Made by a program: the position numbers and the translations under genes. From Scandinavium sp002470465 (lineage in GTDB: Bacteria; Pseudomonadota; Gammaproteobacteria; Enterobacterales; Enterobacteriaceae), in assembly GCF_040750395.1 (NCBI RefSeq), contig NZ_JBFLVD010000008.1, positions 124,001-188,000 of the forward strand: 64,000 nucleotides of DNA, written 5' to 3'. The notes beneath the pieces were generated by a model. It had not been told where the DNA came from, ran no database searches, and was given only the letters and a program-made list of their open reading frames with translations. How positions within the stretch are numbered: the stretch's first letter is position 1; the number at the start of each line of letters is the position of its first letter. Below, one piece after another: positions 54,870 through 63,442 of the stretch.

Positions 54870-55163
54870 TCAGACGAGTTTCTGGCTTCGCAACGCAGCC
54901 AACTGATGCATCAGTATTTCTTCAATCAGCTCGCTGCGGCTCATGTTTCTGGCTTCAGCCAGCTCGTTGAGCGCATCGACCGCTTCGTGATTGAGCTTTA
55001 GCTCAACGCGCTTGAGACCATTGCTTTTGTCGCGCTTCAGCTGATTACGCTTATTAATGCGTAACTGTTCGTCGCGCGAGAGCGGATTGGTTTTCGGCCT
55101 TCCCGGGCGACGCTCGTTTGCGAACAAATCTAATGTCGTTCGGTCCGTTTGTTCTTTTGCCAT
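54870..55163 (-). CDS. ybfE: LexA-regulated protein YbfE homologue
   Basis: This 97-aa protein has an N-terminal basic segment (ERRPGRPKTNPLSRDEQLRINKRNQ) that resembles an AT-hook and a C-terminal ribbon-helix-helix-like region (ELNEL...MSRSELIEEILMHQL). The E. coli homologue is a LexA-regulated gene of unknown function. No clear LexA box (CTG-N10-CAG) was seen upstream here. It lies between fldA and ybfF. Confidence 0.88.
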   Translation of the reverse strand: MAKEQTDRTTLDLFANERRPGRPKTNPLSRDEQLRINKRNQLKRDKSNGLKRVELKLNHEAVDALNELAEARNMSRSELIEEILMHQLAALRSQKLV

Positions 55164-55294
55164 GATTCAGAGTGACTTCGGGGAAACAAGCCGCCGGACG
55201 ACAGGCCCGGCGCAGATAGCGCGCAATCATACATCAGCGAAACCCCCACGCCAACGCCGGGAGCCACAATGGCGCTTGCTTGCTCGGATTTTAA

Positions 55295-56059
55295 TCATTC
55301 CGCCAGATAGCGGCGAACAGCGCGCAGTACCGCGTCCGGTTTTTCAGCGTGGACCCAGTGCCCGGCACCGGCAATCACGTGTGCACGAGCCTGCGGGAAT
55401 TGTGCCAGCAGCGTGTCGCGATACTCGGTGGTGACGTACGGAGAATTTCCGCCTGCAATAAACAGGGCAGGGTGGTCCCAGGCCGGAATCGTCTCCCAGC
55501 CGACAATATGCGGATACTGATCCCACAAAACCGGCACGTTAAAGCGCCATGCGCCACCGACGAAGGACTTCAACAGGAACTGAACCACGCCTTCTTCCTT
55601 TATATGCTGCCGCATTACTTCGGCGGCCTGCTGTCGTGTGGAAACGCCCGCTTCCGTCACCGCGTTAATCGCGGCAAAAATTTCATCGTGACGACGCACC
55701 TGATAATCCACTGGCGCAATGTCGATAGCCACCAGTTTTCCCACGCGTTCCGGTGCCAGGGCGGTAAACGCCATCACCGCCTTGCCGCCCATGGAGTGCC
55801 CAACCAGGGTGGCCTGCTCAATATCGTGAGCATCCAGCGTATCAAGTAAATCCTGAGCCATTGCCGGATAGTTCATGTCCGGGCTTCTTTCCGACAAGCC
55901 ATGGTTGCGCATGTCGACTTGCAAAATATCGTGGTCGGTAACCAGGTCGCGGGCGAGGATCCCGAGGTTGTCCAGGCTGCCAAAAAGGCCGTGAACGAGG
56001 ACGATGGGAGAATTAGTGTGCTGGTTTTGTGCAGATTGCGCTCGGCTGTTTAATTTCAT
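55295..56059 (-). CDS. ybfF: Alpha/beta-hydrolase esterase YbfF
   Basis: This 254-aa esterase acts on acyl-CoA and short esters in vitro in E. coli. The nucleophile elbow is GHSMGG (Ser89), an oxyanion HG lies at VLVHGLFGS, and the C-terminal catalytic His is in GAGHWVHAEKP. The ATG at 56059 matches the E. coli start; the frame stays open to 56212, overlapping the seqA upstream region. It is divergent from seqA. Confidence 0.94.
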   Translation of the reverse strand: MKLNSRAQSAQNQHTNSPIVLVHGLFGSLDNLGILARDLVTDHDILQVDMRNHGLSERSPDMNYPAMAQDLLDTLDAHDIEQATLVGHSMGGKAVMAFTALAPERVGKLVAIDIAPVDYQVRRHDEIFAAINAVTEAGVSTRQQAAEVMRQHIKEEGVVQFLLKSFVGGAWRFNVPVLWDQYPHIVGWETIPAWDHPALFIAGGNSPYVTTEYRDTLLAQFPQARAHVIAGAGHWVHAEKPDAVLRAVRRYLAE

Positions 56060-56232
56060 GGCAAAGTTCTTTTTTTCGCTACGTCGGGTTAGGGTATCAT
56101 GTTGAACATTCTGCCGCCCGGCTGCAACACTCAGTAGTCGTCTGAGTTTTTGCCGACACGCTATCCGCTGTTGGGTTTTGTCCCTATAATCCCAACGACT
56201 TGTATTCAGCAAAGAAATATCACTGGATTAAG

Positions 56233-56787
56233 ATGAAAACGATCGAAGTTGATGACGAACTCTATGGCTTTATTGCCAGCCACACTAAGCACATTGGCGA
56301 GAGCGCATCCGACATTTTACGGCGCATGCTGAAAATTTCTGCCGTAGCCCAGAGTGCAGCCCCCGTTGTCAAAGAGACCCCGGCCCCGAGCGCTGCGCCG
56401 GTCGTTGCGGCGGCGGTGAAAAAAGCCTCTTCTCCGAAGGACAACGTCCGCGCCGTGCGTGAACTGCTCCTTTCTGATGAATACGCCGAGCAGAAAAAAG
56501 CGGTCAACCGCTTCCTGCTGGTGCTGACTACACTTTACTCCTTAGACAACAAAGCATTTGCCGAGGCCACAGAGTCGCTGCACGGGCGCACGCGCGTCTA
56601 TTTCGCTTCCGATGAAGCGACGCTGCTGAAAAACGGCAACCAGACCAAGCCTAAGCAAGTGCCTGAAACCCCATACTGGGTGATCACCAATACCAATACC
56701 GGTCGTAAATGCAGCATGGTGGAGCACATCATGCAGTCAATGCAGTTCCCTGCGGAGCTGATTGAGAAGGTTTGCGGCACTATCTAA
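56233..56787 (+). CDS. seqA: Replication negative regulator SeqA
   Basis: It binds hemimethylated GATC sites, sequesters oriC and organises new DNA. It has 184 aa. The N-terminal oligomerisation domain (MKTIEVDDELYGFIASHTKHIGES, 1-35) is followed by an Ala/Pro/Val-rich linker (about 40-75) that is the most divergent part, then the DNA-binding domain (about 76-184, NGNQTKPKQVPETPYWV). The ATG at 56233 matches the family. pgm follows after 24 nt in one operon. Confidence 0.97.
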   Translation: MKTIEVDDELYGFIASHTKHIGESASDILRRMLKISAVAQSAAPVVKETPAPSAAPVVAAAVKKASSPKDNVRAVRELLLSDEYAEQKKAVNRFLLVLTTLYSLDNKAFAEATESLHGRTRVYFASDEATLLKNGNQTKPKQVPETPYWVITNTNTGRKCSMVEHIMQSMQFPAELIEKVCGTI

Positions 56788-56811
56788 CCCTTGCATAAGA
56801 AGGACCAGGCA

Positions 56812-58452
56812 ATGGCAACTCATCCCCGTGCAGGCCAGCCTGCACAACAGAGTGATTTGATCAATGTCGCCCAGCTGACGTCTCAGTACTACGTGCTGAA
56901 GCCGGAAGTGGGTAACGCAGAACACGCGGTGAAATTCGGTACCTCCGGCCACCGTGGAAGTGCAGGTCGTCATAGCTTCAACGAACCGCATATTCTGGCG
57001 ATTGCCCAGGCGATTGCGGAAGAGCGTGCCAAAAATGGCGTCACCGGACCGTGCTACGTAGGTAAGGATACCCACGCGCTGTCAGAGCCGGCGATCATTT
57101 CCGTACTGGAAGTGCTGGCGGCTAACGGTGTCGACGTGATCGTGCAGGAAAATAACGGCTACACGCCAACCCCTGCCATCTCTAACGCTATCCTGGTTCA
57201 TAATAAGAAGGGCGGCGCGCAGGCGGACGGGATCGTTATCACGCCATCGCACAACCCACCGGAAGATGGCGGCATTAAATATAACCCGCCTAACGGTGGC
57301 CCGGCTGATACCAACGTGACCAAAGTGGTGGAAGACCGTGCCAACGCGCTGCTGGCCGATGGCCTGAAGGGCGTGAAGCGTCTCTCTCTGGATGCGGCTT
57401 ATGCGTCCGGCCACATTAAAGAACAGGATCTGGTGCAGCCGTTCATTGAAGGGCTGGCGGATATCGTCGATATCAAAGCGATTCAGAAAGCCGGCCTGAA
57501 GCTGGGCGTTGATCCGCTGGGCGGTTCCGGGATTGAATACTGGAAGCGTATTGCTGAGTTCTACAAGCTCGATCTGACCATCGTTAACGATCACGTCGAT
57601 CAGACCTTTCGCTTTATGCACCTCGATAAAGATGGCGCAATCCGCATGGACTGCTCCTCAGAGTGCGCGATGGCGGGCCTGCTGGCGCTGCGTGAAAAAT
57701 TCGATCTGGCCTTCGCCAACGATCCGGATTATGACCGTCACGGCATTGTGACCCCCGCGGGTCTGATGAATCCAAACCACTATCTGGCCGTTGCCATCAA
57801 CTACCTGTTCCAGCATCGTCCACAGTGGGGCCAGGACGTGGCCGTCGGCAAAACGCTGGTATCGTCTGCGATGATTGACCGCGTGGTGGAAGACCTGGGC
57901 CGCAAGCTGGTGGAAGTGCCAGTAGGTTTCAAATGGTTCGTTGACGGTCTGTTCGACGGCAGCTTCGGCTTCGGCGGCGAAGAGAGCGCGGGCGCGTCGT
58001 TCCTGCGCTTCGACGGCACGCCGTGGTCAACCGATAAAGACGGTATCATTATGTGCCTGCTGGCGGCTGAAATCACAGCCGTGACCGGCAAGAACCCGCA
58101 GCAGCATTACGACGAACTCGCTGATCGCTTCGGTGCGCCAAGCTACAACCGTTTACAGGCATCGGCAACCTCTGCGCAGAAAGCCGCGCTGTCAAAACTT
58201 TCCCCTGAAATGGTCAGCGCCGATACCCTGGCGGGTGACCCGATCACCGCTCGTCTTACGGCTGCGCCGGGCAACGGTGCCTCCATTGGCGGCCTGAAAG
58301 TGATGACCAAAAACGGCTGGTTTGCGGCGCGTCCTTCCGGTACGGAAGATGCGTACAAAATCTATTGCGAAAGCTTCCTCGGCGCGGAACACCGTAAGCT
58401 GATTGAGAAAGAAGCGGTAGAGATTGTCAGCGAAGTGCTGAAGAACGCCTGA
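56812..58452 (+). CDS. pgm: Phosphoglucomutase (alpha-D-glucose)
   Basis: It interconverts glucose-1-phosphate and glucose-6-phosphate for glycogen, UDP-glucose and galactose metabolism. It has 546 aa. The phosphoserine loop is ITPSHNPPEDGG (Ser146), the Mg-binding loop NDPDYDRHG, and the phosphate-binding loop RPSGTED. AAGGA precedes the ATG. It is downstream of seqA. Confidence 0.98.
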   Translation: MATHPRAGQPAQQSDLINVAQLTSQYYVLKPEVGNAEHAVKFGTSGHRGSAGRHSFNEPHILAIAQAIAEERAKNGVTGPCYVGKDTHALSEPAIISVLEVLAANGVDVIVQENNGYTPTPAISNAILVHNKKGGAQADGIVITPSHNPPEDGGIKYNPPNGGPADTNVTKVVEDRANALLADGLKGVKRLSLDAAYASGHIKEQDLVQPFIEGLADIVDIKAIQKAGLKLGVDPLGGSGIEYWKRIAEFYKLDLTIVNDHVDQTFRFMHLDKDGAIRMDCSSECAMAGLLALREKFDLAFANDPDYDRHGIVTPAGLMNPNHYLAVAINYLFQHRPQWGQDVAVGKTLVSSAMIDRVVEDLGRKLVEVPVGFKWFVDGLFDGSFGFGGEESAGASFLRFDGTPWSTDKDGIIMCLLAAEITAVTGKNPQQHYDELADRFGAPSYNRLQASATSAQKAALSKLSPEMVSADTLAGDPITARLTAAPGNGASIGGLKVMTKNGWFAARPSGTEDAYKIYCESFLGAEHRKLIEKEAVEIVSEVLKNA

Positions 58453-58469
58453 CGTTCAGCAATGAAACA

Positions 58470-58506
58470 GGCCCGGCCAGCGTTAGCGCTTCCGGGCCAT
58501 TTTTTT
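58470..58506 (+). terminator. Terminator of seqA-pgm
   Basis: Outer stem GGCCCGG / CCGGGCC with inner AGCG / CGCT, followed by T7, 17 nt after the pgm stop. Confidence 0.9.
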
Positions 58507-58507
58507 A

Positions 58508-58584
58508 TGCCGGGGGCAGTTCGTTTGCCCGGCCTGCAGAGTCATGCTGATTGGCAGGCCCGGTAAGCGCAAGCGCCACCGGGC
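58508..58584. repeat. REP/BIME-like element between pgm and potE
   Basis: It holds a unit GCCCGGT...ACCGGGC at 58558-58584 (same family as 1325-1352) and a more degenerate unit TGCCGGGGGC...TTTGCCCGGC at 58508-58533. It lies between convergent genes. Confidence 0.7.
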
Positions 58585-58589
58585 ATGTT

Positions 58590-59903
58590 TCAGCCGTGTT
58601 TATTGGTCAGCTCAAAACGAGGCGACACCAGCCCGTAGAGCGTCCAGCCCAGGAAGGTCACGATCGCGCCATACAGCATCGCTTCTTCACCTGACGAGTA
58701 GAGCGCATAGAAGCTGTACATCGCCCCAAGAAACGCCACCGCATTCGCTGCTTTCGCTTTACCCGGCGCGACCTCTGCCACTTTCTGAATAATAACCAGC
58801 GCCGCCATCGACAGAATATAAGGAATGATGTTGGTCACCACCGCCAGATTGACCAGCACGTTGAACTGGTTATTCAGCGACGGGCTAATGGTCATCAGCG
58901 ACAGACCTGACTGGATGACGACAATCGCCAGCATCCCCTGAACCGGCGCTTCAGCGCGGGAGAGGCGAGAGAATATTTTCGGGAAGTAGCCTTCATCCGC
59001 CGAGGATTTGAACACCTGCGCGATGGTGAACTGCCAGCCAAGCAGAGAGCCGCAGCACGACATCACCATCAACCCCATGATGACTTTGCCCACTTCCGGG
59101 GTGAACATCTGCGCAAATGCCAGCCCGAATGGAGCAGTGGAGTTTGCCAGATCGCTGTTGGGCACAATCCCGGCGATAACGTTGGTGGAAACGATATAAA
59201 TCACCGCTGCTCCGAGCGTGCCGCCGAGCACGGCAATCGGTACGTTGCGTTCCGGGTTTTCTACCACGTCGGTATTGGCACAGGCAGATTCCAGACCGAG
59301 AAACGCCCAGAGCGTCATTGCAATAGAAGAGCCTACTGCGCTAAAGAACGGAACGTGGTGCGGGTTCCAGGACTCAACGTAGAGCGTCGGGCTGAACCAG
59401 AACCAGCCAATGACGCAGAGGCCGACCACAGGAATGATCACACCCCATACGGTCACGCTGCTGATTTGGCCGGTGATGCGCGCACCGCCAAAGTTGGCAA
59501 TGGTGCACAGCCACAGCACGCCAATAGTGGCGAGCCCAATCTGCAACGGGCTCAGCGTGACGCCGAACAGTTCGGTGCCGTAGCCCACGGCGGAAATGGC
59601 AATCGCCACGTTGGCAATCAGCAGCGACACGCCGTAGGTGTAGTTGGCCATAAAGTTGCCGGATTTGCCAAAAGCGTACTCCGCATAGCCGCCCATGCCG
59701 CCGGATTTACGGCTGAACATCCCGCATTTCGCGAAGGCCCATGCCAGCGCCGTGGAGCCTACCGCGGTCACCATCCAGGAGATGATCGAGATGGTGCCAA
59801 CCTCGGCGAGCTTGGTCGGCAGCATGATTATCCCTGAGCCCATCATGTTAACCATGGTCAGGATGGTGAGCTGAACGACTCCCATCTTGTTAGATTTACT
59901 CAT
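58590..59903 (-). CDS. potE: Putrescine:ornithine antiporter PotE
   Basis: This inner-membrane APC-family transporter exchanges putrescine for ornithine, completing the acid-resistance cycle with SpeF. It has 437 aa and 12 helices. It is near identical to E. coli PotE (SNKMGVVQLTILTMVNMMGSG; WAFLGLESACANTDVVENPERNVP). The ATG overlaps the speF stop by 4 nt. Confidence 0.97.
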   Translation of the reverse strand: MSKSNKMGVVQLTILTMVNMMGSGIIMLPTKLAEVGTISIISWMVTAVGSTALAWAFAKCGMFSRKSGGMGGYAEYAFGKSGNFMANYTYGVSLLIANVAIAISAVGYGTELFGVTLSPLQIGLATIGVLWLCTIANFGGARITGQISSVTVWGVIIPVVGLCVIGWFWFSPTLYVESWNPHHVPFFSAVGSSIAMTLWAFLGLESACANTDVVENPERNVPIAVLGGTLGAAVIYIVSTNVIAGIVPNSDLANSTAPFGLAFAQMFTPEVGKVIMGLMVMSCCGSLLGWQFTIAQVFKSSADEGYFPKIFSRLSRAEAPVQGMLAIVVIQSGLSLMTISPSLNNQFNVLVNLAVVTNIIPYILSMAALVIIQKVAEVAPGKAKAANAVAFLGAMYSFYALYSSGEEAMLYGAIVTFLGWTLYGLVSPRFELTNKHG

Positions 59904-62098
59904 AATGTTTCCCCTTTCAGCAGCGGCTGGTGGGCGTTACGCGTTTTAATGACGTTGCACCATACCTGTTTGCGGCCATCCACTTCTGCGATGTAAACCC
60001 CTTGTAGCTCCGGTGCGAAGCCGGGCAGCAGATTGATGCCTTCCTCCAGAGCGGTGAAATAGCGCAGAACGGCACCACTCCAGATTTCACCCGGTACCAC
60101 GCACAGCACACCCGGTGGATAAGGGAGCGCGCCTTCGGCAGCAATTCTTCCCTCCGCCTGCGGCAAAGAGACCAGTTCGACTTCACCGCGCAGGTAGGCG
60201 TAGTTAGCACTCTGAGGATCGATACTAACCTGTGGGAAATGCGCTTTGCGGAACATCTCTTTTTGCAGCTGCTTCACGTCATGCCGCGCGTAAAGCTGAT
60301 GCATTTCCAGGCACAGCTGGCGCAGGCTGTACCCGGCGTAGCGCTGTTCGTGCTGCCGGTAAAGCGAAGGCAGCACTTCCTGAAGAGGGGCATCTTCATC
60401 GAGCAGTTTTTCAAAACGCACCAGCAGCGCAACCAGCTGCTGCAGCTTGGCCATGTCTTCGGCAGGCGTCAGCAGGAACAGAATGGAGTTGAGATCGCAC
60501 TTCTCTGGGATCACGCCGTTTTCACGCAGGAAGTTGGCAAGTACGGTCGCCGGAACGCCGAAATCTTCATACTCGCCACTGGCGGTGTTGATGCCCGGCG
60601 TGGTCAGCAGCAGTTTGCACGGATCGACGAAATACTGATTCTCTGCATAGCCTTCAAATGCATGCCAGCGCTCGCCCGGAACGAAATGGAAGAAATGCAG
60701 GTTGTTAGCAATCTCTTCTGTCGGATAAGCGTGCCAGGGTTTGCCATCAACGACCGGCGGAACAAACGGGCGAAGATGATGACAGTTTTCAAGAATCAAT
60801 TTACGGGCTTCAATGCCGTTGGTGACGCAATCCATCCACATGTTGCGCCCGCTCTGGCCTTCATGCATTTTAGCGTTAACGTCCAGGGCGGCAAACAGCG
60901 GATAGAACGGGCTGGTGGAGGCGTGCATCATAAAGGCGTTGTTCATCCTTTTATGCGGCACGTAGCGAGACTGACCCTTAATGTGGCTGTCTTTTTTGTG
61001 GATTTGCGAGGTTTGCGAGAAGCCAGCCTGCTGCTTATGCACGGACTGAGTCACCATGATCCCCGGATCGTTTTCATCCAGCTCCAGCAGAAGCGGCGAG
61101 CAGTCGGCCATCATTGGAATAAACTGCTCGTAGCCGACCCACGCTGAATCAAACAAAATGTAGTCGCACAGATGCCCAATCTTATCGACCACCTGGCGGG
61201 CGTTATAAATGGTGCCGTCGTAGGTGCCCAGCTGAATAACCGCCAGGCGGAACGGCCGGGCTTCACGGGCTCGCTGCGGGGCAACTTCGCTAATCAGCTC
61301 CCGCAGATAGCGCTCTTCAAAGCAGTGGGCGTCGATGCCGCCAATAAAGCCGTAGGGATTACGGGCGGTTTCCAGATACACCGGCGTGGCACCCGCCTGC
61401 AACAGCGCGCCGTGGTGGTTAGATTTGTGATTATTACGGTCAAACAGCACCAAATCACCTGGCGTCAGCAGCGCGTTAAGCACCACTTTGTTTGAGGAAG
61501 ATGTCCCGTTGAGAACGAAGTACGTTTTATCGGCATTAAAGACTTTCGCCGCATGCTGCTGCGCCACGCACGGCGCGCCCTCGTGGATGAGAAGGTCGCC
61601 CATCGCCACGTCAGCGTTGCAGAGGTCTGAACGAAACAGCGTCTCGCCAAAGTACTCTACAAACTGGTTACCTGCCGGATGACGACGGAAAAATTCTCCG
61701 CCCTGATGCCCCGGACAGTCGAATGCGCTGTTGCCCTGGTTGACGTAGTCGACCAGCGCGCGGAAAAACGGCGGACGAAGTTGGGTTTCGTATTTGTTTG
61801 CTGCGGCTTCCAGCTGGCGGCCGTAGAATTCGCTACGAGCTTCATCGTGCTCAAAGACGCCATGAATGCGGGCCAGCGTTTCCGCAGGTACGATCTCTTC
61901 TTTATTAATGGCGATAAACACCGGCAGGTTATAGCCCGTCGCTGCAATATCGTCGAGTTTTCCCTCTGCAATATCGTTAAGGGATAATACCGCGGCGGCG
62001 ACATCAATAAATTTAGTTCCGTGGGTGTCAATAATAGCGCGTGTGGTTGTGAAACAATCAGGGCAGGAAGCGCTGACGGCAATTTTTAATTCAGACAT
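59900..62098 (-). CDS. speF: Inducible ornithine decarboxylase SpeF
   Basis: This PLP enzyme decarboxylates ornithine to putrescine under acid stress. It has 732 aa. An N-terminal wing domain (1-105) precedes the fold-I core with the PLP-binding lysine in TQSVHKQQAGFSQ (Lys355). DSAWVGYEQF and the C-terminal domain are intact. It is followed by potE in one operon. Its leader holds speFL, whose translation arrest by ornithine turns the operon on. Confidence 0.97.
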   Translation of the reverse strand: MSELKIAVSASCPDCFTTTRAIIDTHGTKFIDVAAAVLSLNDIAEGKLDDIAATGYNLPVFIAINKEEIVPAETLARIHGVFEHDEARSEFYGRQLEAAANKYETQLRPPFFRALVDYVNQGNSAFDCPGHQGGEFFRRHPAGNQFVEYFGETLFRSDLCNADVAMGDLLIHEGAPCVAQQHAAKVFNADKTYFVLNGTSSSNKVVLNALLTPGDLVLFDRNNHKSNHHGALLQAGATPVYLETARNPYGFIGGIDAHCFEERYLRELISEVAPQRAREARPFRLAVIQLGTYDGTIYNARQVVDKIGHLCDYILFDSAWVGYEQFIPMMADCSPLLLELDENDPGIMVTQSVHKQQAGFSQTSQIHKKDSHIKGQSRYVPHKRMNNAFMMHASTSPFYPLFAALDVNAKMHEGQSGRNMWMDCVTNGIEARKLILENCHHLRPFVPPVVDGKPWHAYPTEEIANNLHFFHFVPGERWHAFEGYAENQYFVDPCKLLLTTPGINTASGEYEDFGVPATVLANFLRENGVIPEKCDLNSILFLLTPAEDMAKLQQLVALLVRFEKLLDEDAPLQEVLPSLYRQHEQRYAGYSLRQLCLEMHQLYARHDVKQLQKEMFRKAHFPQVSIDPQSANYAYLRGEVELVSLPQAEGRIAAEGALPYPPGVLCVVPGEIWSGAVLRYFTALEEGINLLPGFAPELQGVYIAEVDGRKQVWCNVIKTRNAHQPLLKGETL

Positions 62099-62353
62099 TT
62101 TTCATCTCTTTAATTTCAGGAAATAGCAGGCCCTCAGCTTCCGGGAAAGGAAACTGAATGCTCCGGTGAATAAGCCATAGCTGTCCGCTGATAATAAAAT
62201 CAGGGCAGGACATATTCGGATAATATAAATCCCTCCGGCCCGGTTGCCGGAAATGCAGGGTTTATCAGGGTGAGCGCAGCGAGCGGCAGGAAAAAGCCTG
62301 TCGGTTCAGGGAGTCAGGAAAGACCTGTATGCTGAGCGCCCGACGTCAGAAGA
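62099..62353 (-). promoter_or_regulatory. speFL-speF intercistronic leader with hairpins
   Basis: About 255 nt lie between speFL and speF. On the minus strand a hairpin TCCGGC / GCCGGA (62234-62251) and a GC-rich segment at 62270-62295 are visible. In E. coli this region controls Rho-dependent termination according to whether the ribosome stalls on speFL. No ORF is present. Pairing partners were not worked out fully. Confidence 0.5.
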
Positions 62354-62458
62354 CTATCGGGCGTTAAAGAAGTGAAAGTCGAAGCTATTGCGGTGGGCAA
62401 ACATCATAATATGCGTTGTTCGCCGGATGTGCGGCATAATTCGGTTATTGTTTTCCAT
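62354..62458 (-). CDS. speFL: SpeFL ornithine-sensing leader peptide
   Basis: This is a 34-codon ORF ending in TAG, about 255 nt upstream of speF. It encodes a peptide nearly identical to E. coli SpeFL: start MENNNRIM, middle PHIRRTTHIM, end FDFHFFNAR. Three substitutions relative to the E. coli peptide as remembered all lie outside these motifs' cores. AAGG with 8-nt spacing precedes the ATG. Known function: ornithine captured in the exit tunnel blocks release at the stop codon, and the stalled ribosome prevents premature Rho termination and induces speF-potE. Confidence 0.93.
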   Translation of the reverse strand: MENNNRIMPHIRRTTHIMMFAHRNSFDFHFFNAR

Positions 62459-62715
62459 AATAAATACCTTCATAAATGTGTGAAAGCGCAGGTAGTTTAT
62501 CTGCAAACGAAAAGGATTCTGTGAAGGCGATCACCATTAAGTGAATAAAGCGGCAAGATATGCTGCTATTATCGGATGTTGTTGGGATTAAATGCTGATT
62601 TGTTTATTTGTTGTAAATGGATTGTGTGTGTTTTATTCGTGAATATAATTTACGACGGAAATAATATCCAAATGGCGGAGTGAATCAGAGGGGGAATAAA
62701 GTTAGATGAGCGAAT

Positions 62716-62745
62716 TGATACCGTGAATAACTATTCACGGTATCA
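62716..62745. repeat. Perfect 14-bp inverted repeat between kdpE and speF
   Basis: Arms TGATACCGTGAATA (62716-62729) and TATTCACGGTATCA (62732-62745) with a 2-nt centre, 19 nt after the kdpE stop. There is no T tract. It may be the kdp terminator hairpin or an operator. The AT-rich stretch between it and speFL (62459-62715) probably carries the speF promoter, which was not located. Confidence 0.75.
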
Positions 62746-62764
62746 GATAAAATAAGCAGAAAAA

Positions 62765-63442
62765 TTAAAGCATAAACCGGTACCCAATCCCGGTTTCAGT
62801 GAGAAGATGCTTTGGCCTTGCCGGGTCGGCCTCCAGCTTCTGGCGTAAATGCCCCATATATATCCGCAGATAGTGGCTGTGCTCCACGGCGTTTGGGCCC
62901 CAGACCTGGCTCAGCAGCTGGCGCTGGGTGAGCACTTTTCCGTGGTTGTTCAGCAGCACTGCCAGCAGGCGAAATTCGATGGGCGTCAGGTGAATCTCTT
63001 CGCTGCCCCGCACTATGCGGCGATTAACCAGATCGACCTGAATATCAGCAAATGCAATCTCCGGCTGCTGCTGTTCCGCGCTGCCGTGGCGGCGCAGAGC
63101 GACGCGCAGTCGGGCCTGCAATTCGCCAATGCCGAACGGTTTACTGAGGTAGTCATCAGCGCCGGCATCCAGCGCGGTGATTTTATCGGTTTCTTCAGCG
63201 CGGGCGGAAAGGACAATGACCGGCACCTGGCTCCACTGGCGAAAATCACGGATGAACTCGATGCCGTCGCCGTCCGGTAAGCCTAAATCCAGAATGACCA
63301 GGTCCGGCTTGCGCGTGGCGGCTTCCAGCAGGCCACGTTGCAGCGTTTCCGCCTCAAAAACCCGCAGGCCGTCGCCCTCCAGCGCGCTGCGCAGAAAGCG
63401 ACGAATAGCCTGTTCATCTTCAACGATCAGTACGTTAATCAC
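62765..63442 (-). CDS. kdpE: KDP operon response regulator KdpE
   Basis: This OmpR-family regulator activates kdpFABC potassium uptake at low K+ or high osmolarity. It has 225 aa. The receiver domain has phospho-acceptor Asp52 (VILDLGLPDGDG) and Lys in LSKPFG; the winged-helix DNA-binding domain covers about 130-225. The start is a GTG overlapping the kdpD stop by 4 nt (GTGA). Confidence 0.97.
   Translation of the reverse strand: MINVLIVEDEQAIRRFLRSALEGDGLRVFEAETLQRGLLEAATRKPDLVILDLGLPDGDGIEFIRDFRQWSQVPVIVLSARAEETDKITALDAGADDYLSKPFGIGELQARLRVALRRHGSAEQQQPEIAFADIQVDLVNRRIVRGSEEIHLTPIEFRLLAVLLNNHGKVLTQRQLLSQVWGPNAVEHSHYLRIYMGHLRQKLEADPARPKHLLTETGIGYRFML

Noticed and set aside
55164..55294. LexA box expected upstream of ybfE
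   Set aside because: No CTG-N10-CAG site was found near the ybfE start on reading the sequence, so LexA control is not annotated here.
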